A stretch of 64,000 nucleotides of DNA from Streptomyces sp. NRRL S-37 (GTDB lineage Bacteria > Actinomycetota > Actinomycetes > Streptomycetales > Streptomycetaceae), in the NCBI RefSeq assembly GCF_000721605.1, contig NZ_JOIZ01000001.1:372001-436000 (forward strand), read 5' to 3'. Shown one piece after another: positions 24,116 to 32,726 of this stretch. How positions within the stretch are numbered: position 1 is the stretch's first letter; each line of letters opens with the position of its first letter. Below the pieces are notes generated by a model, which was not told the origin of the DNA, ran no database searches, and saw only the letters and a list, made by a program, of their open reading frames with translations. Position numbers and translations under genes: made by a program.

Positions 24116-25048
24116 TCAGCTCAGCGCCGGTTCGTCCAGGGTCAGGGTGCCCGCGTCGGCGTCGAGTTCGGCCGTGACGCCGAAGGGGACGGTGAGCGCG
24201 TCGGCGCAGTGCCCGAACCCGAACTGTTCGGCCACCGGCACCCCGAGGCCGCCGAGCCGGTCGGCGAGCAGCGCCCGCACCCCGTCGTACGGCTCGCACC
24301 GCGCCCAGGAGCCGAGCAGCAGCCCGGAAACCCCGTCGAGCCAGCCGGCCCGCAGGAGCTGGGTGAGGTAGCGGTCGAGCCGGTAGGTCTCCTCCCCCAC
24401 GTCCTCCAGGCAGAGCAGTCCGCCGCGCGCGGAGGGTCTGGTGTGCGGGGTGCCGAGGTCGGCGGCGAGCAGGGAGAGACATCCGCCGAGGGTGATCCCG
24501 CGCGCCCGGCCGGGGACGAGCGCGGTGCCGTCGGAACGGATGGTGCGGACCGTGTCGGGGGCGAGGAGGGTCGCCCTGAGGTGGTCCTGCGCCCGCGCGC
24601 TCTTCACGAAGTCGATGCCCGCGGCCATCGGCCCGTGCAGGGTGACCAGGCCGAGCCGGACCGCGAACGCCTCGTGCAGCGCGGTGATGTCGCTGAACCC
24701 GACGAACACCTTCGGCCCGGCGGCCCGCATCGCCTCCCAGTCGAGCAGGTCGACCATGCGCTGGACGCCGTAACCGCCGCGGGCGCAGATCACCGCGTCG
24801 ACGTCCGGGTCGCACCAGGCGGACTGCAGATCGGCGGCCCGGTCGGCGTCGCCGCCCGCGAGGTAGCCGAACTCGCCGTGCCGGTCCAGGACATGGGGGC
24901 CCGTCACGGGGGCGAGGTCCCAGCCGCGCAGTACGTCGAGCCCGGCCTGGAGCCGCTCCTCGGGCACCGGACCGCTGGGTGCGACCACGGCCACCCGGGC
25001 GCCGGGGGCGAGGCGGGCCGGCCGGCGCAGTGCTCGGACCCGGCTCAT
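24116..25048 (-). CDS. LD-carboxypeptidase (S66, LdcA family)
   Basis: A 310-aa cytoplasmic serine peptidase. Motifs are RVAVVAPSGPVPEERL, VDAVICARGGYGVQRMVDLLD with GGYG, KVFVGFSDITALH with the nucleophile Ser, GPMAAGIDF, and the late GSWARCEPY and GHCADALTVPFG with the catalytic Glu/His region. S66 enzymes cleave the terminal D-Ala from murein tetrapeptide (L,D-carboxypeptidase) or related peptides. The ATG overlaps the stop of the S9 peptidase gene (ATGA), placing it last in a four-peptidase operon. Confidence 0.9.
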   Translation of the reverse strand: MSRVRALRRPARLAPGARVAVVAPSGPVPEERLQAGLDVLRGWDLAPVTGPHVLDRHGEFGYLAGGDADRAADLQSAWCDPDVDAVICARGGYGVQRMVDLLDWEAMRAAGPKVFVGFSDITALHEAFAVRLGLVTLHGPMAAGIDFVKSARAQDHLRATLLAPDTVRTIRSDGTALVPGRARGITLGGCLSLLAADLGTPHTRPSARGGLLCLEDVGEETYRLDRYLTQLLRAGWLDGVSGLLLGSWARCEPYDGVRALLADRLGGLGVPVAEQFGFGHCADALTVPFGVTAELDADAGTLTLDEPALS

Positions 25049-27009
25049 GTGCCCAGCTCCAGGGCCGGCACGCCGGGCGGTCTCATCCCGAACACCTGGG
25101 CGTACAAGTGCAGCTCTGCCTCCAGGGCTCGCACCATGGTCTCCGCCCGCCGGAAGCCGTGCCCCTCGCCCTCGAAGGTGAGATAGGCGTGCGGCACGCC
25201 CCGGCCGGCCAGCCGGGCCAGGAACCGCTCGCACTGCGCGGGCGGGCAGATCACGTCGTCCAGTCCCTGGAGCATCAGGAACGGCGCGGTGAGCCGGTCG
25301 GCGTGTGCGGCGGGCGAGCGTTCCGCGTACCGCTCGGGCACCTCGGCGCGCGGGCCGATCAGGCTCTCCAGGTACTGGGACTCGAAGTCGTGGGTCTCCC
25401 CCGTGCCCCAGCCGGTGAGGTCGAGCACCGGGTAGCTGATGGTGCCGCAGGCGTAGACGTCGGTCGTGGTGAGCGAGGCGGCGGCGGTCCAGCCGCCGGC
25501 GCTGCCGCCCCGGATGGCGAGCCGGCCGCGGTCGGCGGTGCCCTCGTCGGCGAGGGCCAGCGCGACGGCGGCGCAGTCCTCGACGTCGACCACGCCCCAC
25601 TGTCCGCGCAGCCGGTCGCGGTACTCCCGCCCGTATCCGGTGGAGCCGCCGTAGTCGACCTCGGCGACGCCGATGCCGCGCGAGGTGAAGTAGGCGATCT
25701 CCAGGTCGAGCACGAGCGGCGCCCGGCCGGTGGGACCGCCGTGCGCCCGGATGACGTACGGGGGCCGCTCGTCCGCGGGGCCGGCGCACCCGGGGTGGTG
25801 CGGGGGGTACACCCGGGCGTGGATCTCCCGGCCGCCCGGTCCGGTGAACGTGCGGACCCGCGGCTCGGGGTAGTACGCCGGGTCCACCGCGTCCTCGTGG
25901 CGGGCGCCGATCACCCGGGCGTGACCCGTCCGGGTGTCCAGCTCCACCACCTCGTGGCCGCTGCGCGGTCCGGCGCCGGCGGCGACGACCCGCTCGCCGT
26001 GCGCCGCGAGGGTGGGCGCGAACTCGCTCCACGGGCCGGCGGCGTCGACGAGCTCGCAGGTCTCCGGGTCGAGGACGCCGAGCACGGGTGCGCCCCGGCC
26101 GTGCAGGACGGCGATCAGGCCGCTGTCCAGCGGGGCGAACCAGCGCAGCCCCAGCTTCCACAGCGGTCCGCCGAACTCCTCCTCGCGCGGGCAGACCGGC
26201 TCCCCGTCCCGGTAGAGGTTCCACCAGCCGGTGCGGTCGCTCGCGTACAGCAGCCGGCCGTCGGGGGTCCAGTCGGCCTGGGCGACGGACTCCTCGGGTC
26301 CGCCGGCCACCGTGCGGGCCTCGCGCAGGGTGCCGTCGGCCAGGACGTCGGCGACGAGCAGTTCGGTGCCGTCCCACGGCATGCGCGGGTGGTCCCAGCC
26401 GAGCCAGCAGGCGCGCCGCCCGTCCGGCGCGAGGCGCGGCCCGGTGACGAACCGGTGCCGGCCGTCGCTCAGTTCCCGTACGGTGCCCCGGTCACCGGCG
26501 GCGGAGCCGTCCAGCGGTACGGCGGCCAGGACGCGGCGCACGTCGCTGGGGCCGTCGCCGGTGAACTCCTCCAGGACGCACCACACCTCGTCGCGGTCCG
26601 GCGGCAGCACCGGATCGGCCCAGCGCAGCCCCTGCCCGACCGGGGACACGGGGGTGAGCGGGCGGGGCTCGCCGCCCGGCTCGTACCGGTAGAGGCGCTG
26701 GTCGGCGAAGTTCACGAACACCACGAGCGGGACACCGTCCCGCACGGTGCCGGCCCAGGGCCGGCCGCCGTACTCGATGACGCGGCTCCGCACGTTCCAC
26801 GGCGCGGGCAGGGCCGGCTCCTCGGTGCCGTCGGCGTGCCGCCGCACGAGTGCGCGGCGGCCGCCCTCGGCGGGCCGGGGCTCGGTCCACCACACCTCGT
26901 CGCCGACGAAGCCCACGAACTCGGGGCCGCCGTCGTGGGCCGCGGCCGTGGCCGCGTCGATGGGCGAGGGCCACTCGCCGTACGCCAGGGTCCGCACTGT
27001 CTCCCCCAT
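25045..27009 (-). CDS. S9-family prolyl oligopeptidase-type peptidase
   Basis: A 654-aa protein. The N-terminal 380 or so residues form a propeller with repeated WTPDGRLLYASDRTGWWNLY-like blades. The C-terminal alpha/beta hydrolase has IRAHGGPTG, IRGGSAGGWTAAASL (GxSxGG nucleophile Ser), LQGLDDVICPP (Asp) and FEGEGHGF (His), so the triad is complete. Start is the ATG at 27009, 4 nt after the M20 stop, rather than the longer frame. It probably acts on oligopeptides released by the other peptidases of the operon. Confidence 0.88.
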   Translation of the reverse strand: MGETVRTLAYGEWPSPIDAATAAAHDGGPEFVGFVGDEVWWTEPRPAEGGRRALVRRHADGTEEPALPAPWNVRSRVIEYGGRPWAGTVRDGVPLVVFVNFADQRLYRYEPGGEPRPLTPVSPVGQGLRWADPVLPPDRDEVWCVLEEFTGDGPSDVRRVLAAVPLDGSAAGDRGTVRELSDGRHRFVTGPRLAPDGRRACWLGWDHPRMPWDGTELLVADVLADGTLREARTVAGGPEESVAQADWTPDGRLLYASDRTGWWNLYRDGEPVCPREEEFGGPLWKLGLRWFAPLDSGLIAVLHGRGAPVLGVLDPETCELVDAAGPWSEFAPTLAAHGERVVAAGAGPRSGHEVVELDTRTGHARVIGARHEDAVDPAYYPEPRVRTFTGPGGREIHARVYPPHHPGCAGPADERPPYVIRAHGGPTGRAPLVLDLEIAYFTSRGIGVAEVDYGGSTGYGREYRDRLRGQWGVVDVEDCAAVALALADEGTADRGRLAIRGGSAGGWTAAASLTTTDVYACGTISYPVLDLTGWGTGETHDFESQYLESLIGPRAEVPERYAERSPAAHADRLTAPFLMLQGLDDVICPPAQCERFLARLAGRGVPHAYLTFEGEGHGFRRAETMVRALEAELHLYAQVFGMRPPGVPALELGT

Positions 27010-27013
27010 CCGC

Positions 27014-28318
27014 TCAGGCCGTCCGCAGGAACCGGTCGAGGACCCGGACACCGAAATGGAGCGCCCCGACCGGGACGCGCTCGTCGACGCCGTGGAAGAG
27101 CGCCTGGTAGTCGAAGCCCTCCGGCAGCCTCAGCGGCGCGAACCCGTAGCCGGTGATGCCCAGCCGGGAGAACTGCTTGGCGTCCGTGCCGCCGGACATG
27201 CAGTACGGCACCACGTGTCCCTCGGGCGCGAACGCCTCGACGGCGGCCCGCATCCGGGCGTACGTCGGGGAGTCCACCGGTGCCTGGAGCGCCACCTCGT
27301 GGTGCTCGAACTCCCAGTCGACGTCCGGTCCGGTGAGCCGGTCCATGGTCGCGCGGAACTCCTCCTCGGCACCCGCCAGATACCGTCCGTCGACGTGCGC
27401 CACGGCCTCCCCGGGAATCACGTTGACCTTGTAACCGGCGTCCAGCATCGTCGGGTTGGCGCTGTTGCGGACGGTGGCCTCGACGAGCTTGCCCGCCGTG
27501 CCGAGCTTGTCCAGCAGGGTGTCCACGTCCGACAGGTCCGCCTCGATGCCGTACACGGCGGCGAGCTCGGTGAGCGCGGCCCGCACGGTCGGGGTGAGCC
27601 GCAGCGGCCACTGGTGCTCACCGATACGGGTGACGGCGGCGGCGAGGCGGGTCACCGCGTTCTCCCGGTTGACCTTGGAGCCGTGCCCGGCCCGGCCGCG
27701 CGCGGTGAGCCTCATCCAGGCGGTGCCGCGCTCACCGGCGGCGATCGGGTAGATCTGCCGTCCGCCGCCGTCGTGGAAGGTGAACGCGCCCGACTCGCCG
27801 ACGCCCTCGGTACAGCCCTCGAAGAGGTGGGCGTGCCGGTCGGCGAGGAACCCGGACCCGTCCTCGGCGCTGGCCTCCTCGTCCGCGGTGAACGCGATGA
27901 CGATGTCCCGCCGGGGCCGTACGCCCTCGCGCGCCCAGGCCCGCACCACGGCGAGGATCATCGCGTCCATGTTCTTCATGTCGACCGCGCCGCGCCCCCA
28001 GACGACCCCGTCGCGGACCTCCCCGGAGAACGGGTGCACGCTCCAGTCGGCGGCCTCCGCCGGGACGACGTCCAGATGGCCGTGGACGAGCAGCGCGCCG
28101 GCCGACGGGTCGGTGCCCTCCAGGCGGGCGACGACGTTGGCGCGGCCCGGAACGCGCTCCAGGAGCACCGGCTCGAGTCCCGCCTCGGCGAGCCGCGCGG
28201 CGGCGTACTCGGCGGCGGGCCGCTCCCGGCAGTCGCCCCCGCCCCTGTTGGTCGTGTCGATCCTGATCAGGTCGGACGTGAACGTCACGACCTCGTCCAG
28301 GGCCCGCTCGTCAGCCAT
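27014..28318 (-). CDS. M20-family metallopeptidase
   Basis: A 434-aa zinc peptidase. LLVHGHLDVVPAE (first His and Asp), WGRGAVDMKNMDAMIL (bridging Asp), FTADEEASAEDG (Glu-Glu general base and ligand) and the C-terminal MSGGTDAKQF and LFHGVDERVP give the complete M20 metal site. The dimerisation domain lies at about residues 190-310. The ATG overlaps the upstream M55 stop by 8 nt. M20 enzymes cleave dipeptides or N-acyl amino acids; in this operon a dipeptide role is likely. Confidence 0.9.
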   Translation of the reverse strand: MADERALDEVVTFTSDLIRIDTTNRGGGDCRERPAAEYAAARLAEAGLEPVLLERVPGRANVVARLEGTDPSAGALLVHGHLDVVPAEAADWSVHPFSGEVRDGVVWGRGAVDMKNMDAMILAVVRAWAREGVRPRRDIVIAFTADEEASAEDGSGFLADRHAHLFEGCTEGVGESGAFTFHDGGGRQIYPIAAGERGTAWMRLTARGRAGHGSKVNRENAVTRLAAAVTRIGEHQWPLRLTPTVRAALTELAAVYGIEADLSDVDTLLDKLGTAGKLVEATVRNSANPTMLDAGYKVNVIPGEAVAHVDGRYLAGAEEEFRATMDRLTGPDVDWEFEHHEVALQAPVDSPTYARMRAAVEAFAPEGHVVPYCMSGGTDAKQFSRLGITGYGFAPLRLPEGFDYQALFHGVDERVPVGALHFGVRVLDRFLRTA

Positions 28319-29144
28319 ACTGCTCCTCCACCGCGGCCGAGGCGATCGTGGTGACCGCCTTGAAGACGCGGATCCCGTCGTACATGGTCCCGCTGGTGTA
28401 CGCCACCTTCCGCTCACCGACGCGGGTCACGCCCGGCACGACGGTGACGGCCATCGCCAGGTGCTCGGCGTCGAACTCCACCGCGACGGTGAACGGCCCG
28501 CCGTCGACGGGCTTCCGGCGCACCGCCAGCGCGGCCGCCTCCTCGGCCGCCGCGCGGATGTCGGCGGCCGTCCGGGCGGGGGTACGGCACACCGCCGCGT
28601 ACCGGGACACATGGTCCTTGACGGCGACCTTCAGCGCCTCGGGCGCGTAGCCGAGCGCGTCCTCGCAGGCGACGTCGTCACCGGTCACCAGGACCACCGG
28701 CACCCCGTACTCGGCGGCCACATGCGCGTTGAGCAGGCCCTCGCTGGCCCGTACGTCGTTGACCCACACCCCGGTGACGGAGTTGGCGAGGAAGGTGTGC
28801 GCGAGGACGCCCTCCATGCCCGCGCCGGCGTGGTAGCCGATGAACGCGATGCCGTCCACGTCGCCGTGCTGCACGCCCTCGACCATGGACAGGGCCTTGT
28901 GCCGCCCGGTGAGCATCTCGGCCCGCTCGTCCAGCCGCTCCAGGAGCAGGTTGCGCATGGTCCAGTGGGCCTCGTTGATCAGCACCTCGTCGGCGCCGCC
29001 GTCGAAGAACCCCCGCACGGCGGCGTCGACGTCCGAGGTGAACAGGGACCGGCACCGCTCCCACTGGGGGGTCCCCGGCAGCACGTCGGCCGGCCAGGTG
29101 ACGCCGGTGGCACCCTCCATGTCGGCGCTGATGAGGATCTTCAT
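28311..29144 (-). CDS. M55-family D-aminopeptidase (DppA-like)
   Basis: A 277-aa protein. MKILISADMEGATGVT at the N-terminus carries the Asp-Glu zinc ligands of DppA. EVLINEAHWTMRNLLLERLD and GIAFIGYHAGAGMEGVLAHT supply the His ligands and the decamer channel residues. DppA releases D-Ala from D-Ala-D-Ala and similar peptides. The ATG at 29144 opens the conserved core; the longer frame is not family-like. It heads the operon dppA-like, M20, S9, LdcA-like. Confidence 0.88.
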   Translation of the reverse strand: MKILISADMEGATGVTWPADVLPGTPQWERCRSLFTSDVDAAVRGFFDGGADEVLINEAHWTMRNLLLERLDERAEMLTGRHKALSMVEGVQHGDVDGIAFIGYHAGAGMEGVLAHTFLANSVTGVWVNDVRASEGLLNAHVAAEYGVPVVLVTGDDVACEDALGYAPEALKVAVKDHVSRYAAVCRTPARTAADIRAAAEEAAALAVRRKPVDGGPFTVAVEFDAEHLAMAVTVVPGVTRVGERKVAYTSGTMYDGIRVFKAVTTIASAAVEEQYG

Positions 29145-29246
29145 GCGGCACACGCTACGTGGTTCCGCCGAATCCCGGCCAGCCTGTGGACAACTCTCAC
29201 CGGTCCGGACCGGTGACGGGCGCATCGCTCCTCACCAGGCGTTTGC

Positions 29247-29969
29247 CTACGGCCGTCCCGTCAGGAACCAGAGGGACGGCAGGGCGATACGGGTGCCGTC
29301 GGGGCCGTGTTCCGTGGTGGTCAGCGGCAGGGTGCCGTGCGCCAGCACGGTCAGTCCGGCCGCGGTCAGGAGCTCGGGCACGGCCGCGTCGTCGACCTCG
29401 CCGGGGGCTATGCCGTGCCGCAGGACCGGCGCGAGTTTGGGCGGCGGGCCGTCGGGGCCGGCCGCGAGGCCCCGCAGGACGGCTCCGGCGGCCTCGGAGG
29501 GCTCGACGAGGAAGGCCCGGCCGCGGTCGCCGACCAGCGTGGCGACGGCGTCCGCCAGCGCCTGCCGGTCGTCGGGCTCGCACTGGTGCAGCACACCGCG
29601 CAGGTACACGTTGGCGTCGCCGAGTTCGGCGTGCAGCTCCTGCGTCCCGGCCTTGTCGACGGCGTCCAGCAGCCGGTACGCCGCCCGCCCGGCCGGGTCG
29701 GCGGCGCGGGCGCGGTCCAGGGCGGCGGCGGAGAGGTCGGCGCCGAGGACGTGCGGGAAGCGGTCGGCGAGGAAGCGGGTCTGGGTGCCGTTGCCGCACC
29801 CGAGGTCCACCAGGGGCAGCCAGGGGTCCGTCAGACGCGGTTCGAACAGAGCGAGGTGGCGGGCCACCGTCAGGGCGGGCTCCGCGTCCCAGAACACGGC
29901 CCCCTCCTCGTCGGGTGCCTCACGCCAGAAGCCCTCCCAGGCCTCCCGGTACCGACTCGTCACGCTCAT
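29247..29969 (-). CDS. Class I SAM-dependent methyltransferase
   Basis: A 240-aa protein. LPLVDLGCGNGTQTRFLADRF (motif I) and LGADLSAAALDRARA (strand 2 acid) show S-adenosylmethionine binding; NVYLRGVLHQ and RGRAFLVEPSEA follow. Start is the ATG with a GGGGAG site. Substrate is unknown. It is followed by the end of the peptidase operon on the same strand, after about 100 bp. Confidence 0.78.
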   Translation of the reverse strand: MSVTSRYREAWEGFWREAPDEEGAVFWDAEPALTVARHLALFEPRLTDPWLPLVDLGCGNGTQTRFLADRFPHVLGADLSAAALDRARAADPAGRAAYRLLDAVDKAGTQELHAELGDANVYLRGVLHQCEPDDRQALADAVATLVGDRGRAFLVEPSEAAGAVLRGLAAGPDGPPPKLAPVLRHGIAPGEVDDAAVPELLTAAGLTVLAHGTLPLTTTEHGPDGTRIALPSLWFLTGRP

Positions 29970-30110
29970 GACCGACTCCCCAGGGTGCGACGCCGACCCG
30001 CCCCGTGTGACGGGCCAGTACGGTGTATCGCGCCCCGGGCGCGCGGACAAGCGCCCGGCGGATTCCTTCACGGCCCGTTCGCCCCGGCGTGCGCCGTGTA
30101 CCACCGGCGC

Positions 30111-32582
30111 TCAGCGTCGTCGCGGCAGTGTCAGTTCGAACCACACGCTCTTGCCGGTCGTCGTCCGGCTGGTGCCCCACTGGCGGGCCAGGGTGCTGAC
30201 CACGCGCAGTCCCCGCCCGAACTCGTCCGCCGGCCGCGCGTCGAGCAACGTCGGCAGTTCGTGGTCGTCGTCCTCCACCTCGCACAGCAGCGTGTCGCCG
30301 CGCACCAGCCGCAGGGCGACGGGGCGGGCGTGGGAGTGCAGCACGGCGTTGGTGACGAGTTCGCTCACCATCAGCTCGGTGCTGTCGGCGAGCTTCGGCA
30401 GCCCCCAGTCGTAGAGCTGCTCGCGGACCACCGCGCGGGCCCGGCCGACCTCGGACGGCTCGGGGACGAGCCGCCATTCGGCGACGTCGTCGGGGTCGAT
30501 GCCGCCGAGGCGTGCCATCAGCAGGGCCACGTCGTCCTTGCGGCCGCCCTGGGTGTTGAGCGCCCGGATGATGGTGTCGCAGGCGTCGTCCATGGAGGCG
30601 GCCGGGTGGGCGGCGGACTCGCACAGCGTGGCGAGCCCGACGCCGATGTCCTCGCCGCGCACCTCGACCAGTCCGTCGGTGCACATCACCAGCCGGTCAC
30701 CGGGCTCCACGGGCACGCGCGCCGTCTCGAAGGGCACCCCGCCGACGCCGATGGGCGCCCCGGTGGGCAGGTCGAGCAGTTCACTGCGCCCGTCGGCGGC
30801 ACGCACCAGCACGGGCGGGATGTGTCCGGCGTTGGCGAGACGCAGCTCGCCCGCGATGGGGTCGTAGACGGCGTACAGGCAGGTCGCGAGGTAGGTGTCA
30901 CCGAGCCGCTGGGCGAGGTCGTCGAGGTTGCGCAGGAGTTGCGCGGGCGGCAGGTCGAGTGCGGCCATGGTCTGCACGGAGGTGCGCAACTGGCCCATCA
31001 TCGCGGCCGAGTTCAGCCCGTGTCCCATGACGTCGCCGACGACGAACGCGGTACGGGCGCCGGGCAGCTTCACCGCGTCGAACCAGTCGCCGCCGATCCG
31101 CCCGAGCAGGGTGCCCGGCAGATAGCGGGTGGCGATGTCGCAGCCCGCCATGCGCGGCGGGATGTGCGGCAGCATGCTGTCCTGGAGCGTCTCGGCGACG
31201 TTCTCCTGGTACGTGTACATCCGCGCGTTGTCGAGCACGAGCCCCGCGCGGGCGGCGAGTTCGGCGCCGGTGACCCGGTCCATGTCGTTGAAGACCTGCC
31301 GCTCCGGATGGCGCAGCAGGATCATGAAGCCGAGGACGACGTGGCGGGCCTTCAGCGGGACGACCAGCATGGACCGTCCGGTGATCAGCGGCCGGATGTC
31401 GCGCTTCTCGAACTGCGAGGCGATGGCGTGGCCCATCTCCTCGCTGATGCGCGGCACGAGGACGGGTTCGCCGGTGGTCATGCACTGGAAGAACGGGGTG
31501 TGCGCCGGAAAGGGCATGGCCTCGCCGACGGGGACGACGTCGTCCCAGCGGCCGGGTTCGTCGGTGTGCTCCAGGGCGACCCGGTGCCACAGGGTGGTGG
31601 TGTCCGGCACGCCCTCGTCGAATCCCTCACCGGCGACGACCTGTTCGCGCAGATAGGTGCCGGCGACGTCGGTGAAGCGGGGCACGACGGCCTTGCTGAC
31701 CTCGACGATGGTGCGGGAGAGGTCGAGGGAGGTGCCGATCCGGGAGCTGACCTCGTTGAGGAACTCCAGGCGTTCGCGGACGGCGGCGTACTCGAGGTCC
31801 TCGCCCTCGTCGCGCAGTTCCTCGGGCACCGGCTCGCCGGCCGCCAGCGCCCGCGCGGCCCGTTCGCGGCGCTCCCGGCGTTCGACGCGCCGGGGCACGC
31901 CCCAGTCGGGGGTGACGGGCACCCGGTCGTTCCGGCTGAACTCCAGGATGGGGTAACCCAGTTCGAGGATCTGGGCGACGATACGGGCGCTGTCGCCGAC
32001 GCTCATGCTGGGGAGGATCTCGGGGAGCCGGCGGGCGAGCTCCTCGGAGCCGGGGAAGTCGGTGTGCAGGGCGAAGCCGGGCGCGATCCGTTCGAACGTC
32101 CCGGCCTCGTCCGTGCGCAGCAGTCCGTCCGCGTCGGCGGCCAGCACCAGCAGCCGCTCGCGTCCCGGGCCCACCAGCGGGTAGGCCCACCACAGCACGT
32201 CGACCCGTCCGGCGTCGGCCGCGGTCAGCCGGGCCCGGCCCGCCGCCGGGTAGGACAGGCCTCCGCCGAGCGAGGCGCCGAGGCCGGGCCCCAGATCGTC
32301 GTAGGCGGCGTACGCCCCGTAGGGCTCCTCGTCCCCGGACTCCCCCGGTTCCTCGGGCAGGGCCCCGGTCACGGGCAGCAGGTCGGCCGCCGGGCGGCCG
32401 ATCGCGTCCTCCTTGGCGAGGGAGAACAGGCGCCGCGCGCCCCTGCTCCAGTGGGAGACGAGTCCGTCGCGGTCGACCACGACCACGGCCAGCGGGATAC
32501 GGCCGGCGCCGCCCCGTTCGGTCGCCGCGCCGTCTCCCGCGCGGCGTTCCGGAGGTGCGTCCCGCTCGGTGCCACGGTCCAT
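30111..32582 (-). CDS. SpoIIE-type PP2C phosphatase with PAS/GAF sensors and anti-sigma-like kinase domain
   Basis: An 823-aa signalling protein. Order: PAS-like region (about 28-190, IPLAVVVVDRDGLVSHWSRG), linker, GAF domain (about 285-450, EFLNEVSSRIGTSLDLSRTI and after), PP2C/SpoIIE phosphatase (about 475-690, with GGDWFDAVKL, VVGDVMGHGLNSAA, MCTDGLVEVRGEDI and GRKDDVALLMARL) and a C-terminal RsbW-like HATPase (VSELVTNAVLHSHARPVALR and DEFGRGLRVV). Such proteins dephosphorylate anti-anti-sigma factors and can rephosphorylate or bind them, linking signals to SigB/SigF-type factors. A sigma factor of that type lies at 4885-5679. Confidence 0.9.
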   Translation of the reverse strand: MDRGTERDAPPERRAGDGAATERGGAGRIPLAVVVVDRDGLVSHWSRGARRLFSLAKEDAIGRPAADLLPVTGALPEEPGESGDEEPYGAYAAYDDLGPGLGASLGGGLSYPAAGRARLTAADAGRVDVLWWAYPLVGPGRERLLVLAADADGLLRTDEAGTFERIAPGFALHTDFPGSEELARRLPEILPSMSVGDSARIVAQILELGYPILEFSRNDRVPVTPDWGVPRRVERRERRERAARALAAGEPVPEELRDEGEDLEYAAVRERLEFLNEVSSRIGTSLDLSRTIVEVSKAVVPRFTDVAGTYLREQVVAGEGFDEGVPDTTTLWHRVALEHTDEPGRWDDVVPVGEAMPFPAHTPFFQCMTTGEPVLVPRISEEMGHAIASQFEKRDIRPLITGRSMLVVPLKARHVVLGFMILLRHPERQVFNDMDRVTGAELAARAGLVLDNARMYTYQENVAETLQDSMLPHIPPRMAGCDIATRYLPGTLLGRIGGDWFDAVKLPGARTAFVVGDVMGHGLNSAAMMGQLRTSVQTMAALDLPPAQLLRNLDDLAQRLGDTYLATCLYAVYDPIAGELRLANAGHIPPVLVRAADGRSELLDLPTGAPIGVGGVPFETARVPVEPGDRLVMCTDGLVEVRGEDIGVGLATLCESAAHPAASMDDACDTIIRALNTQGGRKDDVALLMARLGGIDPDDVAEWRLVPEPSEVGRARAVVREQLYDWGLPKLADSTELMVSELVTNAVLHSHARPVALRLVRGDTLLCEVEDDDHELPTLLDARPADEFGRGLRVVSTLARQWGTSRTTTGKSVWFELTLPRRR

Positions 32583-32726
32583 GGCCCAGGCCCTCTCTCC
32601 CCCGGCTGTGCAAGATCTGTACCGCCGTCACCACCGTACGGCCACGGTCGGCCGCGATGTGCGCCAACGCGGGAATTGCCCGCCCGTGCTCGCACCGGCG
32701 TGCGTTCCCGCGCGTGAGCGACCGTT

